Positions 1 through 8,889 of a stretch of 64,000 nucleotides of DNA are shown piece by piece. Positions within the stretch are counted from its first letter, which is position 1, and each line of letters begins with the position of its first letter. The stretch lies in assembly GCA_024233085.1 (NCBI GenBank), contig JACKQC010000008.1, positions 62,001 to 126,000 of the forward strand, read 5' to 3'. The position numbers were made by a program, and so were the translations under genes. The notes below the pieces were generated by a model. It saw only the letters and a list, made by a program, of their open reading frames with translations, did not search any database and was not told where the DNA came from. This DNA comes from Akkermansiaceae bacterium. Its GTDB lineage: Bacteria; Verrucomicrobiota; Verrucomicrobiia; Verrucomicrobiales; DEV007.

Positions 1-216
1 CAGCTGAGGTGGGGCGGGGTTTGGTGTGAAAAGAGTGGTGGTCGCGACCCGAGACTTGGCCATCCTGGCCACATCTTCGGAAGAGGGCTTGTTCTTTCGA
101 AAGCGGCCGGCCAACCGTCTTTGGTCCGGTGTTGTCTCAATCGCGCCTGGCGTTCCCGGCCACATTGACCGCCGCCTTCTTTCTCAACCGATTTTTCTTT
201 TCGAAGTGTCCGATTT

Positions 217-2523
217 TTGATAGCCGTAAGGGCGGTCGTGAGAAATCGAACGCGTATCACCAGTTACGACAACGCCACCCCCGGCGCCGGCGTGGTGCTC
301 AACCAGGTCGCCCACGAGCACGACGACTTCGGCCAGTTGACCGCCGACCGTCAGGCCCACAGCGGCGCGGTGGTTGGCGCGACACCCGCCGTCACCTACA
401 CCTACGAGGACGGGTCCCTCGGCAATACCGCCCGGCGCACCGCCGTCGTCTATCCCGACGGCCGGAAGATCACCCTCGGCTACGGCGCCACCGGCGGCGC
501 CAGCGACCGGCTCAGCCGCGTGGAGACGCTCAAGATCTTCGGCGACAGCCTCGACACCGCCGCCTACACCTTCGTGGGCGCCTCGCGCTATGTCAGGATC
601 GCCTACCCGGTCCCCGGCGTGGAGCGCACCTACCTCAAGGGCGCCACCGAGCCCGTCGGCGACGCCGGCGATCCCTACACCGGGTTCGATTGTCCTTTCG
701 CTTCGCGAAATGACTTGGAGGAAGGCTCCGCTTCGCTTCGCGATTCATTGTGCGCTTCCGCGCCAGGCCAATGTCCTTTCGCTTCGCGAAACGACCTGGA
801 GGAAGGCTCCGCTCCGCTTCGCTTGCCGTTGAGCGCTTCCGCGCCATGCCAGTGTTTCGGGCGCGTGGTGGACATGCGCTGGCAGGTCACCGCCACCGGG
901 GACATGCGCGACCGCTACCAGTGGGGCTACGATTGTCCTTCCGCGTTGCGGAATGACCTGGAGAGCGGCTCCGCTGCGCTCCGCGCTTCGGTGAGCGCTC
1001 ACGCGCCATGCCAGTGCTCCGGCAACCGGCTCTGGCGGGAAAACCTCGTCGCCCCCTCCGGGCAGGACGAGTTCTACGCCTACGATGCCCTCTACCAGGT
1101 CAGCGACGCCGGGCGGGGCGACCTGAATATCAACCGCACCGCCATCGGCGGGATACCCGCCGAGGCGCAGGCCTTCGACTACGACCCCACCGGGAACTGG
1201 TTGCGGACCACCATCGAGGCCGACGGCGTCGAGACCCTCGACCAGACTCGCGTCCACAACCGGGACAACCAGCTCACCCAGATCGATGGCTCGAACGCCG
1301 GCATCCTATACGACCGCGCCGGCAACGCCCTGAAGATGCCGCCCAATGCGAGCGGCGATTGGTCGGATCACTTCAACCTCACCTGGGACGCCTGGAACCG
1401 CCTGGTCGGCGTGAAGGATTCGCTCGACCAGTTCGTGGCCGCCTACACCTACGACGGCGTCTTCCGCCGCGTCACCCGCACCACGCCCGACCTGTGGGTC
1501 CACGAGACCTATTACAACGACCTGTGGCGCCCGGTGGAGGTCCGCTCGATCGGGGAAACGAACTTCAAGCGCCAGCATGTGTGGGGCGCGCGGCCGGGGC
1601 ACCGGGACGAGCTGATCCTGCGGGACCGCGACACCGACGGGAACGGCACGCTCGACGAGCGGCTCTATTGCCTGATGGACTACTACAACCCCACCGCCGT
1701 GCTCAACAGCGCCGGCGAAGTGCGGGAGCGCTACGCCTGGTCGGCCTTCGGGCTGCGGCGCGTCATGGAGGCGAACTGGACGGCGCGGTCATCCAGCGCC
1801 CACGGGTTCGACTTCGGGTTTCACGGGCAGTTCTTGGACGGGGAGACGGGGTATTATGATTATGGGTATCGGTATTACAGTGCTGAGATTGGGAGATGGC
1901 TGTCAAAGGATCCAAAAAAGGAGATTGGAGGATTAAACATCTATATTTTCACGGAAAATCGGACCGTCAATGAAAATGATCGTCTGGGCTTAGATTTGGA
2001 AATTTATGACAAATCTGCACCGTTTGAACGATCTGTTAGACCGAGAGATGAGGATCCCCGAGTTTCGGGATTCACAGAAGGGGACACCGGGGATATTCTA
2101 TTCTGGGTTGAAAGTACAGATAGCGGCGGTTGCTACCTCAAGGGGAAAGGTGGACTAAATGTAAAAATTAAAGTCTATAACGATATAGATGAAAGAGAGC
2201 GTGACCGGCTTGGTTTTGACGTTTTTGAGCACGAGCGCGTACATGAAGGAATAATATCTGGTGGATATAACAAGGCTGCAGAAGTGATAAATTCTACGAT
2301 TCTGGGAGAATATAAGAACAGAGAGTGCGCGAATATTGCGGCCCAGATCGCTCAACTTACGATTTCTTGGACAAATGTCGGAGCAGATATATCAAATGCC
2401 GAATTCGACATTGAGGCGTACGGCTCATCGAGATCGGATTTAGAGACCTTGCGGCTAGAATATAAATTATTTGAACTAAAATTATCAACACAGTATGGCA
2501 TATTGCGACAAAAAGGCTGTTGA
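217..2523 (+). CDS. 5'-truncated Rhs/YD-repeat protein with HExxH C-terminal domain
   Basis: The 768-residue frame opens with a TTG and becomes recognisably Rhs at about residue 20. The long N-terminal part of a full Rhs protein is missing, so this is probably a 5'-truncated or orphan copy. YD repeats run to the conserved core (GFHGQFLDGETGYYDYGYRYY, then GRWLSKDP at about residue 565), after which sequence and base composition change abruptly to AT-rich. This is the usual switch from core to variable C-terminal toxin. The variable tail contains an HERVH motif (HExxH, residues 672-676), typical of zinc metallopeptidases; that activity is inferred. Three 27-residue insertions interrupt the YD region (residues 159-212 and 240-266). 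A small secreted protein overlaps the 3' end, as expected for toxin-immunity pairs. Confidence 0.8.
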   Translation: MIAVRAVVRNRTRITSYDNATPGAGVVLNQVAHEHDDFGQLTADRQAHSGAVVGATPAVTYTYEDGSLGNTARRTAVVYPDGRKITLGYGATGGASDRLSRVETLKIFGDSLDTAAYTFVGASRYVRIAYPVPGVERTYLKGATEPVGDAGDPYTGFDCPFASRNDLEEGSASLRDSLCASAPGQCPFASRNDLEEGSAPLRLPLSASAPCQCFGRVVDMRWQVTATGDMRDRYQWGYDCPSALRNDLESGSAALRASVSAHAPCQCSGNRLWRENLVAPSGQDEFYAYDALYQVSDAGRGDLNINRTAIGGIPAEAQAFDYDPTGNWLRTTIEADGVETLDQTRVHNRDNQLTQIDGSNAGILYDRAGNALKMPPNASGDWSDHFNLTWDAWNRLVGVKDSLDQFVAAYTYDGVFRRVTRTTPDLWVHETYYNDLWRPVEVRSIGETNFKRQHVWGARPGHRDELILRDRDTDGNGTLDERLYCLMDYYNPTAVLNSAGEVRERYAWSAFGLRRVMEANWTARSSSAHGFDFGFHGQFLDGETGYYDYGYRYYSAEIGRWLSKDPKKEIGGLNIYIFTENRTVNENDRLGLDLEIYDKSAPFERSVRPRDEDPRVSGFTEGDTGDILFWVESTDSGGCYLKGKGGLNVKIKVYNDIDERERDRLGFDVFEHERVHEGIISGGYNKAAEVINSTILGEYKNRECANIAAQIAQLTISWTNVGADISNAEFDIEAYGSSRSDLETLRLEYKLFELKLSTQYGILRQKGC
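691..771 (+). repeat. 27-codon in-frame inserted repeat, copy 1
   Basis: This 81-bp unit starts TGTCCTTTCGCTTCGCGAAA and encodes CPFASRNDLEEGSASLR and onwards. It is directly followed by copy 2 and lies between the YD-repeat words YTGFD and FGRVVD, which are adjacent in normal Rhs proteins. Its first 20 bases contain the near-palindrome TTTCGCTTCGCGAAA. It keeps the Rhs frame open. Confidence 0.8.
772..852 (+). repeat. 27-codon in-frame inserted repeat, copy 2
   Basis: This is a tandem neighbour of copy 1, also 81 bp. It begins with the same TGTCCTTTCGCTTCGCGAAA block and ends in GCCATGCCAG. It encodes CPFASRNDLEEGSAPLR and onwards and is in frame with the host gene. Confidence 0.8.
934..1014 (+). 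repeat. 27-codon in-frame inserted repeat, copy 3
   Basis: This more divergent 81-bp copy (CPSALRNDLESGSAALR and onwards) ends in the same GCCATGCCAG as copy 2. It sits between YQWGYD and SGNRLW, again splitting a standard YD-repeat phrase without changing frame. Confidence 0.75.
1581..1903 (+). repeat. Rhs core direct repeat, upstream copy
   Basis: This conserved Rhs core segment is repeated almost unchanged at 2981-3303, offset by exactly 1400 bp. The copies diverge just after the GRWLS-(K/R)-DP codons, where the variable tails begin. Such duplicated cores are the recombination substrate for swapping Rhs tips. Confidence 0.85.
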
Positions 2524-2899
2524 TCAAAATAGAGTATTGATTCTATTGATCGGCTCAATGTTGGCATCATCTTGTTCTTCGATAAGTGATGTTGGGGAGG
2601 GGCGAGCATTTCCTAAGCAAATGCCCTACAAAAAGTGGATCACAGCGCTCCGAGACCCGGCCCTATCTGCGAATGATGCATTCGCAATTCTTCAAATAAA
2701 AATAAGTGATGCAGAAAAATATAAAATGAGAAAAATCTATCCTGAAAATCACATTTTCCCTAAAAAACTAACATATATTGAATGGACTAAATTGTTATAC
2801 GATCCTGGCCTCTCTCCCGAACAACGTTTGAAGGTGCTTGATATTCAAATCACCACATCGCCTTCCTCTCATAAGGCGATACTCTACAAATACGATTGA
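2495..2899 (+). CDS. Small secreted/lipoprotein, candidate Rhs immunity protein
   Basis: This 134-residue AT-rich gene overlaps the Rhs stop by 29 bp. The N terminus has lysines and an arginine followed by a hydrophobic stretch and LASSC near residue 27, a weak lipobox. The mature part holds two related units of about 29 residues, each with W, a DP pair and a final (L/I)QI segment (around residues 45-75 and 88-118). Its position directly after a toxin-like tail suggests an immunity role, but no family is recognised. TTG codons inside the hydrophobic stretch could be alternative starts. Confidence 0.6.
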   Translation: MAYCDKKAVDQNRVLILLIGSMLASSCSSISDVGEGRAFPKQMPYKKWITALRDPALSANDAFAILQIKISDAEKYKMRKIYPENHIFPKKLTYIEWTKLLYDPGLSPEQRLKVLDIQITTSPSSHKAILYKYD

Positions 2900-2915
2900 G
2901 ACGATCAGGATTTTT

Positions 2916-4169
2916 ATGAAGATTTTATACCAAAAATTCCTGAACGCATCTCAATCAACAGGGGTGCGGGCGCAATACCTCTGGGGCGTGCGGCCGGGGC
3001 ACCGGGACGAGCTGATCCTGCGGGACCGCGACACCGACGGCAACGGCACGCTCGACGAGCGGCTCTATTGCCTGATGGACTACTACAACCCCACCGCCGT
3101 GCTCAACAGCGCCGGCGAAGTGCGGGAGCGCTACGCCTGGTCGGCCTTCGGCCTACGGCGGGTCATGGAGGCGGACTGGACGGCGCGGTCATCCAGCGCC
3201 TACGGGTTCGACTTCGGGTTCCATGGGCAGTTCTTGGACGGGGAGACGGGGTATTATGATTATGGGTATCGGTATTATAGTGCCGAGATTGGGAGGTGGT
3301 TGTCGAGAGACCCTGTTGCCGAAAGAGGTGGAACCAATCTCTACGCTGGAATGTCTAATCGCGCCGTCAATTCGAACGACTTTAGAGGAATGTTTTTAGA
3401 GCGCGGTCTGGAAGATCCTCCGGATGTAAAACTCTACAAGGATATTTCTTTCGAGCGGAAGTCCGATCCTCCCATCACAGTGCCAAGTAAACCTCCGGCC
3501 GCCTGTTGTATCGGTGGGGCCAACATTAATGCCGAAGCCACTTTTTTGGGCTACGATATCATCAATGCCCGACGGTGGATCCCAAATGGCACAGGGGGCG
3601 GCGATTGGCTACCTTGGATAGGGCTTTATTCGTTTATTTCTTTCAATATTTGGACAGAGGATGGCAGCAGTCCCTGTTCGAATTTTAAAATAGTTCAATA
3701 CGCGCAAACTCTTGCCCCCGGTTCGGCAAATGCGATGGGACAAAATGGCCCGGCCGCGATACCTATTTCGGAAGAAGATCATCCATCAAGGTTCAATCGA
3801 ACGAGCACTTCTGACCCCTATTCCAGGATTGACACCTATGCGGGATATCAGGAATTGAACGGCCCATATTATCCGCTCACATTCGGGAGTATCGGTGCAT
3901 TGGATTTTCCGGGAGCTCTTAAAGCCGACCTAAAAACGGGTTTGCGGTTGACAACATGCGTAACGGGGATGTGTAGGTCGAGTGATTCAAGCGAGGGTGT
4001 GAAGGAGCGTCATATTTTTTGCGCATCGTGGGGGTATTATTCGGTTGGTGGATCTGTCTATATTTCCGAAATTGCACCCAGTGGTTCGTGTGGAAAACCG
4101 TCGATCGCCTACGCTGCCATTAGCCAGTGGAATGATATCCATCCAGCAGCAAAGATAGAAATCCTCTAA
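2916..4169 (+). CDS. Orphan Rhs tip with an alternative C-terminal domain
   Basis: ATG at 2916 follows an AGGA five bases upstream and gives 417 residues. After about 22 unrelated residues the protein enters the Rhs core (LWGVRPGHRDELIL) and is nearly identical to the first gene until GRWLSRDP. It then has a different tail of about 280 residues with many cysteines and glycines. The tail resembles no toxin family I recognise. The lack of any YD-repeat N terminus marks it as a displaced cassette that would be functional only after recombination into a full-length rhs, or is itself expressed as a short fusion. Confidence 0.7.
   Translation: MKILYQKFLNASQSTGVRAQYLWGVRPGHRDELILRDRDTDGNGTLDERLYCLMDYYNPTAVLNSAGEVRERYAWSAFGLRRVMEADWTARSSSAYGFDFGFHGQFLDGETGYYDYGYRYYSAEIGRWLSRDPVAERGGTNLYAGMSNRAVNSNDFRGMFLERGLEDPPDVKLYKDISFERKSDPPITVPSKPPAACCIGGANINAEATFLGYDIINARRWIPNGTGGGDWLPWIGLYSFISFNIWTEDGSSPCSNFKIVQYAQTLAPGSANAMGQNGPAAIPISEEDHPSRFNRTSTSDPYSRIDTYAGYQELNGPYYPLTFGSIGALDFPGALKADLKTGLRLTTCVTGMCRSSDSSEGVKERHIFCASWGYYSVGGSVYISEIAPSGSCGKPSIAYAAISQWNDIHPAAKIEIL
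2981..3303 (+). repeat. Rhs core direct repeat, downstream copy
   Basis: This is the second copy of the core segment at 1581-1903, with only scattered substitutions. Confidence 0.85.
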
Positions 4170-4172
4170 AAA

Positions 4173-4658
4173 ATGAAACAGACTATTATTATTCTTTCTT
4201 TTCTAAAATTTGCGTCTTTAAGTATGGAAGCCCAGGATGATTGGGTTCAGATTCGCATCGATATGACCGCCAGGGAGGTTGTGAATGCGGAAAAAAAGAT
4301 GCTGGAACTGAATGCAAACGCAGAATTGACAATTAAACAAGCGATTCAATATTTTTCTATTAAAAAACCCGAAGCTGGCGAACGCACAGGCGCGGACGCT
4401 CGGGATACAACTTTTCGATATCAGTTGACGGAAGGGTATTGGTTATTTCTATCGTTTGATTCTTTGGATCAAACGTTGATTTTTGCGAGAATTATGAAAG
4501 AGGTCGTGATAGAAAAGGAGGAGAATGGCAGCAAGGCGAAAAGCATCAAACTCATTTCGCTGCCCCTTATCTGGGATCATACGGGAGCTTACTATTTTTT
4601 TGCTCCTTTTCATCTCAATCGACCTGTTTCTCGGGAATCGAAGACAAAAGATGAATAG
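4173..4658 (+). CDS. Small secreted protein after the orphan Rhs tip, candidate immunity
   Basis: The ATG lies three bases after the orphan Rhs stop, so the two are translationally linked. The 161-residue product starts with lysine and a hydrophobic stretch ending near MEAQ, a plausible cleaved signal peptide. The rest is mixed alpha/beta with no recognised motif. The AT-rich composition matches the preceding toxin-like tail, and position alone suggests an immunity protein. Confidence 0.55.
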   Translation: MKQTIIILSFLKFASLSMEAQDDWVQIRIDMTAREVVNAEKKMLELNANAELTIKQAIQYFSIKKPEAGERTGADARDTTFRYQLTEGYWLFLSFDSLDQTLIFARIMKEVVIEKEENGSKAKSIKLISLPLIWDHTGAYYFFAPFHLNRPVSRESKTKDE

Positions 4659-4736
4659 ATCGAAATGTTCCAGAGTTTGGAACGTTGATCGCAGGGTATT
4701 CGATAGTTACAGATTCATCGTTTGTAATTCTTGAAG

Positions 4737-4987
4737 AAGATGAAAACGAACCGCCGAACCTGGATTTCACACGTCGCCGCCTGGTTTTCGGGCGGATTCG
4801 ATGGGCGTTTCGCCAAACCCGTTGAGGATCGAAGATTGGAAGGACGGAAGCGGCCGGCGCCGGCCTGCCCCGCCTTCACGAAGGTTGGAGACTCGGTGGG
4901 AGTTTCGTCGAGCGAGGCGATTTCATCGAGTTCGTACGCCTCGGGTTCGAGCCACTCCCACCGTCACAGTTCCTGTCCGGGCGCGAT
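4737..4987. repeat. 250-bp direct repeat, copy 1 (cassette end)
   Basis: This copy is about 95% identical to 9237-9487 (about 12 differences), at an exact 4500-bp offset. It sits just downstream of the orphan Rhs toxin/immunity pair. Both copies are open in several frames, but nearly all differences change the amino acid in each frame, so a conserved protein is unlikely. It looks like a cassette-terminal repeat or a recombination site. Confidence 0.85.
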
Positions 4988-5205
4988 GGGTTCCAGCCGG
5001 GCGATACATCGGAGATGCCATACGGTGTGGGTCGAATCGGCCGAGGCGCCCGGCGGCTGGCGGGAGGAGCGCTGGGAGGAAACCATCACCGTGGACGAAA
5101 CGGGGACGGTGGTGGCGGTGGCGAAAAGTCGCGTCGCGGATGGGCGCGGAATGGTCGGGGGTTGAGGGGGGGGGGCGAGACGTTTTTTGAAAGATAACAA
5201 ACCGC

Positions 5206-5213
5206 AACCGGAG
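5206..5213. repeat. IS66 target-site duplication, left
   Basis: The octamer AACCGGAG abuts the left inverted repeat and is repeated exactly at 7538-7545. IS66 elements generate 8-bp duplications. Confidence 0.9.
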
Positions 5214-5280
5214 GTAAGCGGGGAAAATACGCCCCCCGACGACCGCTGGCCGGTTGGTGGAATCGGGTCACGTTCTGGGG

Positions 5281-5485
5281 ATGGCCAAGAAGACCAAATC
5301 CAAGCCGTGGCGCGTCGCCGACGTGACCTTCGTCGAAATCGAGATCTCCCATCCCACCGACCGACAACTGCGCGTCGAGTTCGAGGTGCGGCCTGCGCAT
5401 CGTCATCGCCGAGGAAAGACAGATTCCGCTGGCCGCCCGCCTCATCGATACGCTGCGCGCCGGAAAGGAGGGCGGCCCGCGATGA
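5281..5485 (+). pseudogene. tnpA: IS66 TnpA-like accessory protein, frameshifted
   Basis: The first 35 residues (MAKKTKSKPWRVADVTF and onwards) are in one frame. After about 5388 the typical tail (GLRIVIAEERQIPLAARLID) continues one frame over and ends at TGA 5483-5485, overlapping the tnpB ATG at 5482. One single-base indel explains the break. Confidence 0.7.
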
Positions 5486-5874
5486 TCGGTTTCCCCGCCG
5501 GAGTGCGGCGTCCACCTCGCCGTCGAACCCGAACGACATGCGCAAGTCCTTCAACGGTCTGACGGCCCTCGCGCGGGGAGCTGGTTTCCCGATGCGCCTG
5601 GAGGACGGGGCGATGTTTGCTTTTACCAACAAACGGCGCAAACCGCCTGAAAAATACTCTCTACTACGACCGCACGGGCGTCTGCGTGCTGGGCCAAACG
5701 GCTCGAGGCGGGCACTTTCCCTGGCCAAAGGCCTCGTCGGCGAGCTCGCCAAGCCTTTCGTTGGCCCCGAGGCGCAAAACGCAGTTGCTCCTCGACGGAA
5801 TCGATCTGCGGGGCGCCGAAGATGCGCGGCCTTGGGTACGAACGGCGGGAGCCAGCCAAAAAAGATCCGCCTAA
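5482..5874 (+). pseudogene. tnpB: IS66 TnpB (Orf2-like), frameshifted
   Basis: It begins MIGFPAGVR, the usual TnpB start. The diagnostic DMRKSFNGL block follows in a second frame, and YYDRTGVCVLGQ, GHFPWP and LLLDGIDLRG follow in a third. At least two or three indels separate these blocks, so no functional protein is made from this copy. Confidence 0.8.
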
Positions 5875-5910
5875 AGTGGCGATCGTTCTGGCAATGGGAG
5901 GATCGCGTGC

Positions 5911-7498
5911 TATGACTAACGCATCGAATCCCTGGAGCAAATCATCGCGCGCGAAAGAGGCGCGGGAAATCGAGCTTTCAAGCAGAAGGTCGAGTTTTCT
6001 GATGCGCCGTCTCTTTGGATCAAAGAGCAAAAAAGATCGACGAGGCGCAGCTCAAGCCATTGTTGTTGGAGGACGGCCTGCCGCCCGAACCGATATGAAA
6101 TAAAAACGCCGGCGGCCCTCCGACGGGGACGTTTATATTGGGGAGGCCGACGGAAGTCGGCGGCGCAAAGGCTGATGAAAGCCAGGATGCGGGCGGGGCG
6201 GCCACCGCTCGCGCATCACCGGTTTGACAGGCTGGAGGTGGAACTCACCGAGGACATCCCCGCCCTATCTCGAATAGGAAGATCCGGAAGCCTTCGAGCG
6301 CTGCGGCGAGGAGGTTACCGACCAGCTCGACGTGACGCCACCGCGCTACTTCATCAGGCGGGTGGTGCGGCCGGTCTTCCGCCGCAAGGTGGCCCGTCAC
6401 CTGCCGCCGGTGGTGGCCCTGGCGCAAAGTGGGGCCACCCGTTGGTGGGCGGCCTGCCCGCCGCCGGACTGCTGGCTCATCTGCTGGTGGGCAAGTATTG
6501 TCGATCACCTGCCGCTTTATCGTCAGCATCGGGGGATTTTTCGGCGAAGCAGGCTGGATATCCCACGGACCTGATCGTCCATTGGATCCAGCGCCGAGGC
6601 CATCGAACTCGGTGCTGCCGGTGGCTTTGCCATCCCGGGCCGAGACGCTCGCCTCGCGACTACCTTCAAGTGGACGAAACCACGGTGCGCTATCTGCGTC
6701 CCGGAACCGGGAAATCGTGGATGGGATACCTTTGGCAGGCGCGTTGCCCCCGCCAGCCATCGATGGAGTCTTCTATCACTGGGGCGTGGGCCGGAGCCGC
6801 GATGAACTGGTCGAGTGCATCGGCGAAGACTTCGCCGGGCATGTGCAGTGCGACGCCTACAGGGTCTACGGAGACCTACGCACGGACCCGTCCCGAGGTG
6901 CGGCTCATCGCTTGCCTGGCCCATATTCGGCGTGGCTTTGTCGATTCGCTCAAAGGCGGGGCCCTGCCGGCACGCGGCGTTGGTGGTCCATTTGATCGGG
7001 CAACTATACCGGATCGAGGCCGACCTGCGGGAGCGGAAAGCCGGCCCCGCCCTGCGCGAGAGTGAGCGGGCGTGGCGGAGCGCGCCGTTGGCGCGTCGCA
7101 TCGGCAGGGTGCTGCGGGTGCTGCTGCCCAAACATCGCCCAGCCAGCGCGACGGGCAAGGCGTTGGCTTACGCGGCGCGGCATTGGGAAAAGTTCGAGCG
7201 TTACCTGGAGGACGGCCGATTCGAAATCGACAACAACCTGGTCGAAAACGGGATGCGCCCGATAAAGCTGGGGATGAAGAACTGGCTGTTTTTTGGAGCC
7301 GAGGGCGCCGGCCACCACGCGGCGGCGATCTACACGTTGGTGGAGAACTGCAAAGCCCAAGGCCTGCCGGTGGAGCGTTACCTCAAGGAACTGCTCACCG
7401 TGCTGCCCGGAGTCAACGATCCGGAGATCATCGCCTCGCTCACCCCGGCCCGCGTCGCCAACGCCCGCCGCCCCGAAAGCGCCCGTTACGCGGCGTGA
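5911..7498 (+). pseudogene. tnpC: IS66 transposase TnpC, multiply frameshifted
   Basis: Fragments in all three frames match TnpC in order: the N-terminal helix (IESLEQIIARE), KQKVEFLMRRLFGSKS, the central PPRYFIRRVVRPVFRRK and DHLPLYRQ blocks, and a long intact C-terminal frame from about 6815. That last frame contains the IS66 hallmark NNLVENGMRPIKLGMKNWLF followed by GHHAAAIYTLVENCKAQG. Transposition would need a helper copy elsewhere in the genome. Confidence 0.85.
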
Positions 7499-7537
7499 CG
7501 CGCCCCGTCAAAAAGGGGGGGCATATACTCCGCTTAC

Positions 7538-7545
7538 AACCGGAG
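7538..7545. repeat. IS66 target-site duplication, right
   Basis: This AACCGGAG is an exact copy of 5206-5213. Its GGAG lies 7 bases before the ATG at 7553, so the insertion duplicated a Shine-Dalgarno-like sequence. Confidence 0.9.
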
Positions 7546-7875
7546 GCGCGAAATGGAGAAAGAACGATCCGACGACGCGGGAGGCCTCCTCAGGCTGCCC
7601 TATCGCAGATGCGGAGAGTGTGGCACGGGCATCCTGCCCGTGGGCGTTGCCTTTGGTCGGAAGAACGATTCGAAACCGGAGACGCACGATTCGGTGGTGA
7701 TCGATTGGCGGGGCGGACCGAGGCGTGGCGAAGATCGACGAGGGCGAAGGTCCCGGTCGTGCCGCCGCAAGACCCCGCCGCGATCGAGGATCCCGCCCCA
7801 TTCCGTCCATCAAACCGATCGCGAAGGAGAACCGGCCGAAAACCCGGGCTCCGGCGAATGGCCGGGGGACGTCCG
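7546..7875. other. Region between IS66 and the next gene; no convincing gene
   Basis: ATG at 7553 has a good GGAG spacing and opens a 163-codon frame, but the product is arginine-rich and low-complexity and switches to AT-rich sequence read in the wrong frame, so I do not call it. At 7624-7642 there is a perfect 8-bp-stem palindrome (CACGGGCA, loop TCC, TGCCCGTG) that reads GTGILPV in that frame. The region is probably a decayed cassette start. Confidence 0.5.
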
Positions 7876-8226
7876 ATGCTTTCCGGCGTCACGACGGCTG
7901 AGTATCTCATCGATCCGCGAATTGACTATTTGCAAAGTTATCAGACCAGCGGATTCACGAGTCGTGACGCGGCGGAGAAGGCTCGAATCGCCGATGTTGG
8001 GAAAATTTTTGAGTTCTGGCGCATTTATCAGACAAACTATCTAAAAAACATTCTCAATCCACAACACAAGACTGACAGTGCTTCCCAAGACGGTCCAAAC
8101 CGAAATTGGGTCTTTCACGGCACAGCCGACTGGCATATTCCGGTGGTCCAATATCTAATCAACAACGAAGAACGCCTTCGCGACTCTTTGAATAATCAGC
8201 TCAAAACGAAAGGTGATTGCCAATGA
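7876..8226 (+). CDS. Hypothetical protein, possible Rhs-type tail fragment
   Basis: This 116-residue frame starts at ATG 7876 after a G-rich stretch. It is AT-rich, unlike its upstream flank, and contains no motif I recognise. Its stop overlaps the next ATG by four bases (ATGA), so it is coupled to the downstream lipoprotein. The toxin-like/secreted-protein arrangement and the repeat that follows resemble the Rhs tail cassette upstream, so it may be a third displaced tail. Confidence 0.5.
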   Translation: MLSGVTTAEYLIDPRIDYLQSYQTSGFTSRDAAEKARIADVGKIFEFWRIYQTNYLKNILNPQHKTDSASQDGPNRNWVFHGTADWHIPVVQYLINNEERLRDSLNNQLKTKGDCQ

Positions 8227-8819
8227 AAAAAACATCTTCTCTATTCTTTCCGATAATCTTCGGCTCTTTGGTTTTTGCTTGTTGCAACAAACCAACCCAA
8301 TACCAGCCTACAAGCGTTATATGTCCGAAATATGTCTATGGCAATCGTTCGGATACAGTTGAGTTCTATTGCGAATCGGAAACCACTCATGCTTTAGTCA
8401 ACCATTGCCATCTGCGCTTTGATCGAAAGATTTGCGAAACGGAATTGCAAACGACCTATCGATCACTTATGGATTTTGAAAATGATTTTGGAGTAGGCGA
8501 TGTCTCGAAAACCATGGCCCGCGAATTGGTTTTCCTCTTGATTGCCGTTAGCGAGTTCGATTCCAAAAATAGATCAGTTCTAGGGGTGCTTCACGCCATT
8601 TTAGAAAATCCGCCAATGACGCCTCCTGGTGAACAGATATTTTTCCCACATGATATGAAATACCAAGCGTTCATGAGGGCGGCCGTCAACGAGGGCGGAG
8701 ATCGCGTTTATATTGACGATTCCGACTTCGAGCGTTCGTGGGATTTGATTTTATCAAATGTTCTTTCCAGGATGAAGCTGACAGTCGATGACTTGAGCTG
8801 GGAAGCGTCGAATTCTTAA
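8223..8819 (+). CDS. Putative lipoprotein, candidate immunity protein
   Basis: ATG at 8223 (ATGA overlap with the preceding stop, AAAGGTG upstream) is preferred to the in-frame TTG at 8217. The 198-residue product begins MKKTSSLFF, followed by a hydrophobic core and CC near residue 20, a likely lipid-attachment site. The mature region is rich in aromatic and acidic residues and resembles no family I know. Coupling to the preceding small gene suggests the two act together. Confidence 0.6.
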   Translation: MKKTSSLFFPIIFGSLVFACCNKPTQYQPTSVICPKYVYGNRSDTVEFYCESETTHALVNHCHLRFDRKICETELQTTYRSLMDFENDFGVGDVSKTMARELVFLLIAVSEFDSKNRSVLGVLHAILENPPMTPPGEQIFFPHDMKYQAFMRAAVNEGGDRVYIDDSDFERSWDLILSNVLSRMKLTVDDLSWEASNS

Positions 8820-8889
8820 TCGAGCGCCTATTGAATTCGAATAAATAAGGTGCCGAATGATAAAGATAACCACTTTCGGGCGGTTCTAA

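Larger units (their letters stand above)
5214..7537 (+). mobile_element. IS66-family insertion sequence (2324 bp, decayed genes)
   Basis: The left end reads GTAAGCGGGGAAAATACGCC and the complement of the right end reads GTAAGCGGAGTATATGCCCC. These are matching terminal inverted repeats of about 24 bp that start GTAA, as in IS66. Perfect 8-bp duplications flank it. The three expected genes tnpA, tnpB and tnpC are present in order, with the tnpA stop overlapping the tnpB start, but all carry frameshifts. The boundaries are intact, so insertion was one clean event followed by point decay (or sequencing errors). It landed on the ribosome-binding region of the reading frame that starts at 7553. 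Confidence 0.92.

Noticed and set aside
4731..5165. A 144-codon frame starting in the 250-bp repeat
   Set aside because: Between the two repeat copies nearly every base change alters the amino acid, so coding constraint is not visible.
7553..8044. A 163-codon frame with a good ribosome-binding spacing after the IS66 element
   Set aside because: It is arginine-rich and low-complexity, and its second half reads the AT-rich gene at 7876 in the wrong frame.
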